Shown here: one piece after another, positions 8,894 to 17,285 of the stretch | Position numbering within the stretch: position 1 is the first letter of the stretch | How the letters are laid out: each line of letters starts with the position of its first letter | Source: Robertkochia aurantiaca | GTDB lineage: Bacteria > Bacteroidota > Bacteroidia > Flavobacteriales > Flavobacteriaceae | Assembly: GCF_020166495.1 (NCBI RefSeq) | Contig: NZ_JAINZS010000001.1 | Coordinates: 124,001-188,000 of the forward strand | Direction: 5' to 3' | DNA: 64,000 nt | Notes under the pieces: generated by a model | What the model was told of the DNA's origin: nothing | What the model saw: the letters and a program-made list of their open reading frames with translations, nothing else | Databases searched by the model: none | Made by a program: the position numbers and the translations under genes

Positions 8894-11305
8894 TTAGGTG
8901 AGTTCCGGATATTTTTCCGGGTTTGTTTCATGCATGATCGCGTACACTTTTTCGAAGATATCTTCTGCATTAGGTTTGGAGAAATAGTCTCCGTCACTGG
9001 CGTAAGCCGGTCTGTGAGCTTTGGCTGTAAGTGTTTGCGGTGCACTGTCGAGGTAACGGTAACCACCCTGGTTCTCAACAATCTCCTGCAGCAGGTAAGC
9101 TGATGCTCCTCCTGGAACATCTTCGTCAACAACCAGCAGGCGATTGGTTTTGGCCAGGCTCTTTACCGTATCATGATTGATGTCAAATGGCAACAGGGTC
9201 TGGGCATCGATCACTTCAGCATCGATTCCTACTTCCAGTAATTCCTGTGCCACCTGCTCGACGATTCTCAGTGTGGATCCGTATGATACAATGGTGATGT
9301 CTTTACCTTCCCTGATCGTTTCAATTACTCCTATAGGCGTTTTAAGCTCTCCAAGATTGGAGGGCAGCTGTTCTTTCAGTCGGTATCCGTTGAGACTTTC
9401 GACCACCAGAGCAGGTTCATCGCTTTCCATCAGGGTGTTATAGAAACCGGCAGCTTTTGTCATGTTTCTGGGCGTGAGTATGTACATACCTCTTAAAAGG
9501 TGGATAAGTCCACCCATTGGTGATCCGGCATGCCAGATTCCCTCCAGACGATGACCGCGCGTTCTGACGATCAGCGGAGCCTTTTGCTTACCGGCGCTTC
9601 GGTAGAGGAGGGTAGCCAGGTCATCGCTCAATACGTGCATCGCATAGAGTATATAGTCCAGGTACTGAATTTCTGCGATGGGTCGCAGACCTCTCATAGC
9701 CATTCCTATACCTTGTCCGATTATAGTGGCTTCCCGTATTCCGGTATCTGAGATACGTGTTTCACCGTATTTATCCTGCAGGCCTTCAAGCCCCTGGTTT
9801 ACGTCTCCGATATTACCGCTGTCTTCTCCAAAGATCAGGGCGTTCTTATGTTTTTCGAAAAGCTTATCGAAGTTATCTCTCAATACAATACGACCATCGA
9901 CCGTTTTGGGCTCGGCGTCATACTTCGGCAGCACTTCTCTTACGTTGGTCGCGTTGAGTTTTGTCTCGCTGTAAAGGTGAGAACTGTAATCAGGCTGGGT
10001 GCGGGCATAATAGTTCTTGATCCATCGCTTCAGTGCCGTCTTCGCAGGACCTTCTTCCGTACGAACATACCGAAGGGCTCTTCTGGCCGTTGTGATCACA
10101 TGACGCTTGACCGGTTCATCTTTGGCGATCAGATCGTTCTTTAAGCGGTCGATAAAATTCTTGTTGGCACTTTCCCTGGAAAGGTTGGTCAACAGGTTGA
10201 CCACTTCTTCCTTTGAGGCTTTTATGGGTGCCAGGAACTCTGACCAGGCTTCTTTTTTCTTTTCCCGTACTTCTTTTTTAATGCTTTTTTCAAGGGAGCT
10301 GAGCTCTTCTTCAGTGGCGAGATTGTTTTCGATCATCCACTGTCTCATTTTCAGATTGCAATCGTGCTCTTGTTCCCATTCAAGGCGATCCTCAGATTTA
10401 TAACGCTCATGTGAGCCTGAAGTTGAGTGCCCCTGGGGTTGCGTAAGCTCTGTCACGTGTATCATCACCGGGACATGTTCCTCTCGGGCGATCTTACCGG
10501 CTCTTTCGTAGGCCTCGATTAAAGCAGGGTAGTCCCAGCCTTGAACCACGATGATCTCATAACCTTCATCACTCTTGGTACGCTGAAACCCCTTTAAGAT
10601 CTCTGATATGTTTTCTTTGGTGGTCTGATGTTTTGCATGAACCGATATCCCGTATTCATCATCCCAGATGCTGATAACCATTGGGACCTGCATGACCCCG
10701 GCCGCGTTGAATGTCTCAAAGAAAAGGCCTTCACTGGTACTGGCGTTTCCGATGGTACCCCAGGCGACTTCGTTTCCGTTAACTGAAAACTTATCTGATG
10801 GAATATCCTTCTCGTTGCGGTAAACCTTAGAAGCCTGAGCCAGACCTAAAAGCCTCGGCATTTGTCCGCCGGTCGGTGATATATCTGAACTGCTGTTTTT
10901 TTGCTTGGTCAGATCCTCCCAGCTACCATCAGGTCGTATGCTTTGCGTAAGAAAATGCCCTCCCATCTGGCGCCCTGCACTCATGGGTTCCTTTTCGATA
11001 TCGGTATGTGCATATAAGCCGGCAAAGAAATTTTTGATATTCAGTTCGCCGATAGCCATCATGAAGGTTTGATCACGGTAGTAACCGCTTCTGAAATCAC
11101 CATTGCGAAAAGCTCGGGCCATCGCCAGTTGCGGAACCTCTTTCCCGTCACCGAAAATACCGAACTTCGCTTTACCCGTAAGCACTTCCCGGCGCCCGAG
11201 TAAACTGCATTCGCGGCTTGTCACGGCTATTTGATAATCGTTAAGTACCTGTTCTTTGAAGGTGTCGAAAGATATATCTTCCTGTGTTTGGGCTTTTGTC
11301 TGCAT
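8894..11305 (-). CDS. fused E1 alpha/beta subunit of a 2-oxoacid dehydrogenase complex
   Basis: 803-residue thiamine-diphosphate enzyme joining E1 alpha and E1 beta in one chain, the usual Bacteroidota form of the branched-chain-type 2-oxoacid dehydrogenase. The alpha half has GRREVLTGK..FGIFGDG near the start and a thiamine-binding stretch GNASTSEG...FNAAG near residue 183. The beta half begins about residue 465 (FGEDSGNIGDVNQG) and includes RTRGHR and the transketolase C-terminal domain. A TTG 24 bases upstream (11329) would extend the frame, but it lies upstream of the predicted transcription start, so the ATG at 11305 is chosen. E2 and E3 are not in the window. Confidence 0.92.
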   Translation of the reverse strand: MQTKAQTQEDISFDTFKEQVLNDYQIAVTSRECSLLGRREVLTGKAKFGIFGDGKEVPQLAMARAFRNGDFRSGYYRDQTFMMAIGELNIKNFFAGLYAHTDIEKEPMSAGRQMGGHFLTQSIRPDGSWEDLTKQKNSSSDISPTGGQMPRLLGLAQASKVYRNEKDIPSDKFSVNGNEVAWGTIGNASTSEGLFFETFNAAGVMQVPMVISIWDDEYGISVHAKHQTTKENISEILKGFQRTKSDEGYEIIVVQGWDYPALIEAYERAGKIAREEHVPVMIHVTELTQPQGHSTSGSHERYKSEDRLEWEQEHDCNLKMRQWMIENNLATEEELSSLEKSIKKEVREKKKEAWSEFLAPIKASKEEVVNLLTNLSRESANKNFIDRLKNDLIAKDEPVKRHVITTARRALRYVRTEEGPAKTALKRWIKNYYARTQPDYSSHLYSETKLNATNVREVLPKYDAEPKTVDGRIVLRDNFDKLFEKHKNALIFGEDSGNIGDVNQGLEGLQDKYGETRISDTGIREATIIGQGIGMAMRGLRPIAEIQYLDYILYAMHVLSDDLATLLYRSAGKQKAPLIVRTRGHRLEGIWHAGSPMGGLIHLLRGMYILTPRNMTKAAGFYNTLMESDEPALVVESLNGYRLKEQLPSNLGELKTPIGVIETIREGKDITIVSYGSTLRIVEQVAQELLEVGIDAEVIDAQTLLPFDINHDTVKSLAKTNRLLVVDEDVPGGASAYLLQEIVENQGGYRYLDSAPQTLTAKAHRPAYASDGDYFSKPNAEDIFEKVYAIMHETNPEKYPELT

Positions 11306-11326
11306 AGCATATTCTTGTGAGCTCAG

Positions 11327-11357
11327 CAAAAATAGCGAAAAACATCAAGTTTTGCAA
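11327..11357 (-). promoter_or_regulatory. promoter of the E1 dehydrogenase gene
   Basis: Minus-strand TTG (11357-11355), a 20-base spacer, then TATTTTTG (11334-11327): a full match to the Bacteroidota -33/-7 promoter. Transcription should start near 11321, giving a 5' UTR of about 16 bases before the ATG at 11305. Confidence 0.75.
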
Positions 11358-11526
11358 CGGCCGGGTTTATGGGTTACTAACAATTATTCAATAATTTGCT
11401 CCGATTGTTTAAAATCATGCATAATTTTCAGCATATGGAATATTTTGTTGAATTATTCATAAATTTTAGAAGATTGCTGCGCTGTATGGCAAAATAAATT
11501 TAGCAGCAAATTAACGAGTATGGTAC

Positions 11527-14388
11527 TCAGAACCATTTTCGGGTGAACAGCCCGATCAGGGTCTTGGGACTCAGGGTGATAATGAAACGAATTCGCGAAC
11601 TGTAGTTCTCGGCTGAAAGTTCCCAGCCGTTATTGGAGTACACAGGGAAGTACAATTCGAAATAATCGGTTACCAGGTTCGCTCTGATGCCCGAGTCGTA
11701 GACAAAACGACCTTCCTGATCAAGGTCTTTTATCCAACCTACATCACCGTATACTTCCACCCACCGCCAAAGGTTCACGCTGGCATTGGCCGTGACCATA
11801 AGGTCACTGGCGAAGGGGTTTGTAAGCCTTGATTTGAAACCTCCCTCAGCAATGATTATCTGCTGGCTGGAAAGACCTGTGTCTTCTGATCGTCCGAGAT
11901 AGTTATAGTCAAAGAGATAATCGGTAGGGCGGTCAAGAGCAAAACTGAAAAAGTCTGAATTGGTCTGGTTGTAGATAAACTTACCGGCGAAAAGGCGCAG
12001 GTTAAACTGCCGGTTGTTTTCGTAAAGCTTTCTGAACTCCCAGTTGAAACTGATTTTGGCAAACTCATTCGAAACCTGAAGGTCAGCGAACCATGATTTA
12101 TAATCAATGATACCGTTGTTGGAATAAACATATCTCGCGTTGAATACACTGTAATCAGGGTCGGTGTCGATTATGGGAGATTCCTGTCGCAGTACGTTGA
12201 CAAACCTCAGGTTCAAAAACTCACGTTCGTTAGACCTGAGGTCTTTCCCCCTGAATCCCATGGTCAGGGCAGGGGTGATAGTGCTGTACCTCGCATTGGG
12301 GGCATAATGAAATGAGGATCCCTGTAACGAGGCGGTTACCACATACATGCTTCCTTCTTCGAGATATTTTCTGTATCGCAGGGAGCCTGAGCCAACCAGG
12401 CTCTGTTCTCTGATAGCATACGAGGGCTCGAGATCATAGATAAATGGTCTTTCGAGAAAGGTCTTATTGTAGAGTCTCAGTCCGGGGGTGAAACCATCAT
12501 AGATATTATACCTGAAGACCGGGACATAAAGCACCTGATAGTAAAAAGGATCTTCGAGATCTTTGAAGAATCTGAATTGAAAACTCTTATTGGTGCTGAA
12601 AAAGCCTTGGGTGGTTCGCCAGTTATCCCTTTCGTTGAATTCGGGTATGACCCGGTCATAATTCAAAGCCAGCCGGTCAATGCTGTCACGGGGAATGGCG
12701 ACCGTTTTTTCATCGATTATGTCGTCATACCATTGTTTGAAAACCACTGAATCCCGGTTATCGATTCCAAATAGGGTTATGGGGGCATTGGTCTTGCGTT
12801 TATTCTTCAACGTGACAAAAAGGGAATCGTCGGTTTTCTGTAGCTTTTTAATGTTGAAGTCTATTTTTTTCCGGGTAGCGATATAGGTGTCAAAGAACCA
12901 GTCGAGTGGTTTATTGCTGTTTTGTCTCAGGATCGCCTCAAAATCCTTCGGATAGGATCTATTACCTTTGAAATTTTCATAGAAGGTTTTAATGCTGGTA
13001 TCGACTACATCTTCCCCCAGGTAACTGTCGAGATAAGAAAGCCCAACACCCACCTTGTATTTATTTGCGATCTTTTCGTTAAACTTGATCAGTGAGTCCC
13101 GCGGCTGACCGAGTGGTTGATCCAGGTTTCTTCGGGCCATAAGTGTATACAACAGCGGATATTGATCGTTGAAATCAAGTTTTGCGAAATTAAAGCCTCT
13201 TACAAGAAGGTTATCAGACAGGTTTCCAAGAAGCTTCATGTCGGGATAGAATGTTTCGACATATTTCATCATAAGAAAGGTCTGTATACCATCTGCCACC
13301 CAGTTGTTTTTTCGGTAATCCAGGAAGAGACTGTTCTCCAGGAAATTGTTCAGGGTGGTTTTCAGCAGCTTAAGCTCGTATTGAAAAGACTCGGGAAAGG
13401 GTCTGATAAAGGAGGGCAGCTGATTGAGACCGTAGAGAGGGTTCTTGTCATAGTCAATCTGGGTTACCAGCAGCTTTTCATGCGGATAGGCGCCTAAATT
13501 TTCAGTGATGAACCGAACGATCTGGTCTGCCGCAACTGCCTTACCCACATCACTCATATCTTTGGCAGCAAGATCGGTTATAAGGGTAAGTTGTTCATTT
13601 CTGAATGCCTCGAAATTGCTTTCCTGTCTTAGAAACAGTCTGGCGTCTGAACGATCTTCCCCGTAAAGCACGGTTCTGGTATTCAGGTTTTCGGTATTCC
13701 GGGTCACGATTTCGAGATCTGTAATTAGCGTGTACTTTTCAGGATAAACAAATCGTATTTCCAGAGATTTGGTATGCGGGGCCAGGTCATCCAGATCTTT
13801 GTTGCTGTAGATTTTCCATTCCCCCTCGTCATAAATCCCGGGTATCAGATACCAGTACCTAAGGTTGTAGTTTCCTTCAGACGTAAAGCCGTACCCGGTA
13901 AAAGAGGCATTGGGCAGATCGTTGATATAGGAAAGGCGTAAGAGGAACTGTTGATCAGGATAGACGGGGAATTTTAATTGTATCCTGATGATATCTGCCT
14001 CCGTTCGTTCCCAATCCAAAAAATTGTAGTTCCGGTCGGTGATGGTGTTGATTCTTGTTGATCCGCGGTCTTCCTTTTTGGCAAGATGCAGGCTTTTGTT
14101 GAACTCCTCCCCGAAACGAGCTGCCAGAGCGGTATTCTTGTTGGAATAGGAGTGGTTCCAGTCGTAGAGATAAATCGAATTTAGCGTATCTTTACTGGTA
14201 TTATGAAACAGGATTTCCTGTTGAATCTGCAAACTTCTTGAATTCGGAAGTAAATGTGCTTCAATGCTGTGGCTGCTCTGTGAAAAACCGGTATGCAGGA
14301 TCATGAGTACCAATCCTGCGATCAATCTTTTCAGAAAAGAGTTGTTGACATAGACGAATCGGCCGCCATTGTTGGGTCTTTCGGGCAT
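11527..14388 (-). CDS. M1-aminopeptidase-like protein without zinc site, with C-terminal outer-membrane barrel
   Basis: 953-residue exported protein. A hydrophobic signal segment (FLKRLIAGLVLMILHTGFSQ) follows an 18-residue polar stretch if the ATG at 14388 is used; 14427 is an alternative start. Residues about 40-520 follow the M1 aminopeptidase plan: a beta-rich N domain, a GAMEN-like GLNQL (about 320), NWVADGIQTF where active enzymes have NWL.EGFA, and LDWFFDTY. The HExxH zinc motif is absent: the equivalent place reads LTTLN. From about residue 617 to the end the sequence alternates in the way of beta-barrel strands and ends KWF, an outer-membrane C-terminal signature. It is probably a non-catalytic surface protein; partner unknown. 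Confidence 0.75.
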   Translation of the reverse strand: MPERPNNGGRFVYVNNSFLKRLIAGLVLMILHTGFSQSSHSIEAHLLPNSRSLQIQQEILFHNTSKDTLNSIYLYDWNHSYSNKNTALAARFGEEFNKSLHLAKKEDRGSTRINTITDRNYNFLDWERTEADIIRIQLKFPVYPDQQFLLRLSYINDLPNASFTGYGFTSEGNYNLRYWYLIPGIYDEGEWKIYSNKDLDDLAPHTKSLEIRFVYPEKYTLITDLEIVTRNTENLNTRTVLYGEDRSDARLFLRQESNFEAFRNEQLTLITDLAAKDMSDVGKAVAADQIVRFITENLGAYPHEKLLVTQIDYDKNPLYGLNQLPSFIRPFPESFQYELKLLKTTLNNFLENSLFLDYRKNNWVADGIQTFLMMKYVETFYPDMKLLGNLSDNLLVRGFNFAKLDFNDQYPLLYTLMARRNLDQPLGQPRDSLIKFNEKIANKYKVGVGLSYLDSYLGEDVVDTSIKTFYENFKGNRSYPKDFEAILRQNSNKPLDWFFDTYIATRKKIDFNIKKLQKTDDSLFVTLKNKRKTNAPITLFGIDNRDSVVFKQWYDDIIDEKTVAIPRDSIDRLALNYDRVIPEFNERDNWRTTQGFFSTNKSFQFRFFKDLEDPFYYQVLYVPVFRYNIYDGFTPGLRLYNKTFLERPFIYDLEPSYAIREQSLVGSGSLRYRKYLEEGSMYVVTASLQGSSFHYAPNARYSTITPALTMGFRGKDLRSNEREFLNLRFVNVLRQESPIIDTDPDYSVFNARYVYSNNGIIDYKSWFADLQVSNEFAKISFNWEFRKLYENNRQFNLRLFAGKFIYNQTNSDFFSFALDRPTDYLFDYNYLGRSEDTGLSSQQIIIAEGGFKSRLTNPFASDLMVTANASVNLWRWVEVYGDVGWIKDLDQEGRFVYDSGIRANLVTDYFELYFPVYSNNGWELSAENYSSRIRFIITLSPKTLIGLFTRKWF

Positions 14389-14497
14389 AAAAAGGAAAAG
14401 TTGTTGATTCAAGTGCCTTTGTTGCAATATTATTGAAAAAAAAGAATGTAAATAAGTAATTACCTAAAAGAAAACAGCCAAAATAATTTCTCATATC

Positions 14498-15022
14498 ATG
14501 TATCTCTCCAGTGTAAAACCTAACGAATATTCTGATTTTTATAAGAATTACATCAGAAGCCTTGATGAAGTCGATCTTGTGGAGGAGCTCAGGGCCAGAA
14601 AGAAAGTCTTTAACGATTTATTGAAGGAGGTGCCGGCGCAAAAATTTCTTTTTGCATACGCTGAAAACAAATGGACTCTGGCAGAATTAATCCTTCATAT
14701 TACCGATGCTGAACGTGTGTTTCTATACAGGGCCCTGCGCTTTGCCAGAAATGACAATACCGATCTGCCCGGATTCGACCAGGATGATTATGTTTTGACC
14801 GGTCGTGCCAATACGCGCTCTCCTGAGCATCTTCTCAAAGAGTTCAACAGCGTTAGAGACAGTTCAATAACCCTGTTCGAATCTTTTGATGAAGAAATGC
14901 TGAAGCGAATGGGTAATGCTAACGGATTTCCCATGTCGGTAAGGGCTATCGGTTTCGTGATAAGCGGGCACCAAAAGCATCATGAAAAGTATATCAGGGA
15001 ACGTTATCTTGCAGATGAATAA
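14498..15022 (+). CDS. DinB-family (YfiT-like) four-helix metalloprotein
   Basis: 174-residue DinB-superfamily protein. The three-histidine metal triad is visible as His67 (LILHITDAERVF), His158 and His162 (SGHQKHHEKYI). Such proteins include thiol-dependent S-transferases for bacillithiol or mycothiol and uncharacterised hydrolases; which applies is not clear here. It is divergent from the M1-like gene and ends in a hairpin terminator. Confidence 0.85.
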   Translation: MYLSSVKPNEYSDFYKNYIRSLDEVDLVEELRARKKVFNDLLKEVPAQKFLFAYAENKWTLAELILHITDAERVFLYRALRFARNDNTDLPGFDQDDYVLTGRANTRSPEHLLKEFNSVRDSSITLFESFDEEMLKRMGNANGFPMSVRAIGFVISGHQKHHEKYIRERYLADE

Positions 15023-15056
15023 AAAAAAGAGCCCTTTTAATCAGGGCTCTTTACTT
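15021..15056. terminator. bidirectional intrinsic terminator
   Basis: 9-bp stem AAGAGCCCT/AGGGCTCTT (15027-15035 and 15043-15051), loop TTTAATC, with A-run before and T-rich tract after. It lies between the convergent DinB gene and the acidic-protein gene. Confidence 0.9.
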
Positions 15057-15368
15057 TTAATCTTCGTCGTCGTCATCGTCATCATCAGGGATCTGGACCT
15101 CGTCATCTCCGAGATCAGTTTCCTCTGAAGAGAACATGTCATCGTCGTCGTCTTCGTCAAAATTCTCCATAGTATTGGCCAGTTTCGTACTGACCTTGAC
15201 AAGGTATACGGTATCGTCGGTTCGTACCTCAACGGCCTCTACCGATTCATTGTTCGCGTTTCTGAACCGAATGATATCATCGTCACCGTAACCGTCAGGA
15301 TACTTCTCTACCAACATTGACAATATGTCGTTGGTAAGTTTCTTATAGTCAACAATTACACGTCTCAT
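15057..15368 (-). CDS. conserved small acidic protein
   Basis: 103-residue protein of unknown function. The first 65 residues look folded (RRVIVDYKKLTNDILSMLVEKYP, then a beta-rich part with DDTVYLVKVS). The last 35 are almost all Asp and Glu, including runs of seven aspartates near the C terminus. It lies 65 bases downstream of the polyamine operon on the same strand, so read-through co-expression is possible. I recall similar proteins in the same place in other flavobacteria but know no function. Confidence 0.75.
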   Translation of the reverse strand: MRRVIVDYKKLTNDILSMLVEKYPDGYGDDDIIRFRNANNESVEAVEVRTDDTVYLVKVSTKLANTMENFDEDDDDDMFSSEETDLGDDEVQIPDDDDDDDED

Positions 15369-15433
15369 AGATTGATTTTTAGAGCTGGTTTCACGTGTGC
15401 TTACAGGTTTTCAATATAGCAATGTTTTTTAAT

Positions 15434-16414
15434 TTACATATCTAAAAGATACGCAAATATAAGTGGGGCTACTATGGTCGCATCTGACTCGATAATGAAC
15501 TTTGGTGTATCGATATCCAGCTTCCCCCAGGTGATCTTTTCGTTAGGAACCGCACCCGAGTAGGAACCGAAACTGGTGGTTGAGTCTGATATCTGGCAAA
15601 AGTAGCTCCAGAAAGGAATCTTCTCCATTTCCATATCCTGATAGAGCATGGGAACCACGCAGATAGGAAAGTCTCCGGCGATTCCTCCTCCGATCTGGAA
15701 GAAGCCAACTCCATTATCAGAGTTTTTGATGTACCAGTCTGACAGATAGGTCATATATTCGATCCCGCTTTTCACCGTTGAAGCTTTTAATTCGCCCTTA
15801 AGCACATACGAAGCGAATATATTACCCATGGTGCTGTCTTCCCATCCGGGTACAACGATCGGAAGATTTTTTTCTGCTGCTGCGTACATCCATGAATCTT
15901 TGAGGTCGATCTCATAATACTCTTCCAGTACACCTGACAACAGAAGTTTATACATGTATTCATGAGGCAGGTAACGCTCTCCGGCATCATCTGCATCCTT
16001 CCATATACGGTGTATGTGTTTTTGTAATCTTCTGAAAGCCTCTTCCTCGGGGATACAGGTGTCTGTAACCCTGTTCAGGCCTTTTTCCAGTAATTCCCAT
16101 TCGTCCTGAGGAGTCAGATCCCTGTAATTAGGAACCCTTTTATAGTGAGAATGCGCTACCAGGTTCATGATGTCTTCTTCCAGGTTTGCACCTGTACAGG
16201 AAATAATTTGCACTTTATCCTGCCTGATCATTTCAGCCAGTATTTTTCCAAGCTCTCCTGTACTCATGGCTCCTGCCAGTGTGATCATCATCTTGGCACC
16301 ACTATCCAGTTGCTGCTCATAAGCTTTGGCGGCATCGACCACCGTAGCGGCATTAAAATGGAGGAAGTATTTTTGAATGAACTCTGAGATAGCCCCTTTG
16401 TTATTCTTCTTCAT
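15434..16414 (-). CDS. deoxyhypusine-synthase-like protein
   Basis: 326-residue NAD-dependent protein of the deoxyhypusine synthase (DHS) family. In eukaryotes and archaea DHS moves the aminobutyl group of spermidine to eIF5A; bacterial relatives are mostly uncharacterised, and some DHS-derived enzymes make homospermidine. Visible: MITLAGAMSTGELG and SCTGANLEED near the N terminus, IGGGIAGDFP, and the catalytic-lysine segment TWGKLD (Lys at about 298), matching the WGKI lysine of human DHS. The ATG at 16414 overlaps the agmatinase gene by 14 bases; a longer frame up to 16534 is only overlap. Last gene of speA-speB-DHS, so it likely uses a product of putrescine metabolism. Confidence 0.85.
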   Translation of the reverse strand: MKKNNKGAISEFIQKYFLHFNAATVVDAAKAYEQQLDSGAKMMITLAGAMSTGELGKILAEMIRQDKVQIISCTGANLEEDIMNLVAHSHYKRVPNYRDLTPQDEWELLEKGLNRVTDTCIPEEEAFRRLQKHIHRIWKDADDAGERYLPHEYMYKLLLSGVLEEYYEIDLKDSWMYAAAEKNLPIVVPGWEDSTMGNIFASYVLKGELKASTVKSGIEYMTYLSDWYIKNSDNGVGFFQIGGGIAGDFPICVVPMLYQDMEMEKIPFWSYFCQISDSTTSFGSYSGAVPNEKITWGKLDIDTPKFIIESDATIVAPLIFAYLLDM

Positions 16415-17285
16415 CTTCTTGATTTTTTGCGTTTTGGTATTTGAATTTATAGGCGAGCATCTTATAATACAATTTAGCAGCCAGGAAGTCTGATGACTTG
16501 TCGATCTCATTAGGACAGAGCTCAACGATATCAAATCCGACTACCTGCTTCTTTTTGAATACCTTCTTCAGGTAATCCAGCATTTCGTACCACAACAAAC
16601 CACCCGGCTCCGGGGTTCCGGTGGAGGGCAGAACAGAAGGGTCGAAGGCGTCAAGGTCGATCGTAATGAATACCTTGTCTGTCATCTGACTCAGGGAATC
16701 TTCCATCCATTCGTCATCTGTGGCAATATCGTGTGCAAAATAGGTCTGATCCTCGACCATATGTTCCAGTTCAGAGATATCCATGCTTCGAATACCCACC
16801 TGTATCAGTTTGGTTTTCTTACTCGCCTCATGAACTGCACAGGCATGGTTACAGCTGCTTCCTTCATATGATTCCCTCAGGTCTGCATGAGCATCGATCT
16901 GAAGAACGGTCAGGTCTTCAAAGCATTCATTGAAAGCTCTTATACTTCCTATGGAAATAGAATGTTCGCCTCCGAAAAGGGTGACAAACTTATCTTGCTT
17001 GATATAGTTTTTGGTGGTTTTATAAACCGCTTCGACCATTTTTTCCGGGCTGGAGTTCTCGGTAATGGCCGGTGCCAGGTAAACACCTTTACGGTAGGGT
17101 TCACTTCTGGTTTCTATATCGAAAAGCTCCATGTTTTCAGAAGCATCAAGAAAGGCCTGAGGACCTTTGTCAGAACCTTTTTGCCAGGTACTGGTTCCGT
17201 CGTACGGAACGGGTATAAGAACTACGTTAGCGTCGTCCAGGCGTGCATATTTCTCCGGTATGCCCGCATAGGTTGATTTATTCAT
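16401..17285 (-). CDS. speB: agmatinase
   Basis: 294-residue ureohydrolase that splits agmatine into putrescine and urea. The binuclear manganese ligands are all present: GGEHS (105-109), DAHAD (131-135) and DLDAFDP (210-216 region). It lies between the arginine decarboxylase gene (8-base overlap with its end) and the DHS-like gene (14-base overlap), a tight translationally coupled operon. The acidic C-terminal tail (NQEDEEE) is an addition of no known role. Confidence 0.93.
   Translation of the reverse strand: MNKSTYAGIPEKYARLDDANVVLIPVPYDGTSTWQKGSDKGPQAFLDASENMELFDIETRSEPYRKGVYLAPAITENSSPEKMVEAVYKTTKNYIKQDKFVTLFGGEHSISIGSIRAFNECFEDLTVLQIDAHADLRESYEGSSCNHACAVHEASKKTKLIQVGIRSMDISELEHMVEDQTYFAHDIATDDEWMEDSLSQMTDKVFITIDLDAFDPSVLPSTGTPEPGGLLWYEMLDYLKKVFKKKQVVGFDIVELCPNEIDKSSDFLAAKLYYKMLAYKFKYQNAKNQEDEEE

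Noticed and set aside
16415-16534. N-terminal extension of the DHS-like protein
   Set aside because: The added 40 codons lie wholly within the agmatinase gene in another phase; the ATG at 16414 gives the family start.
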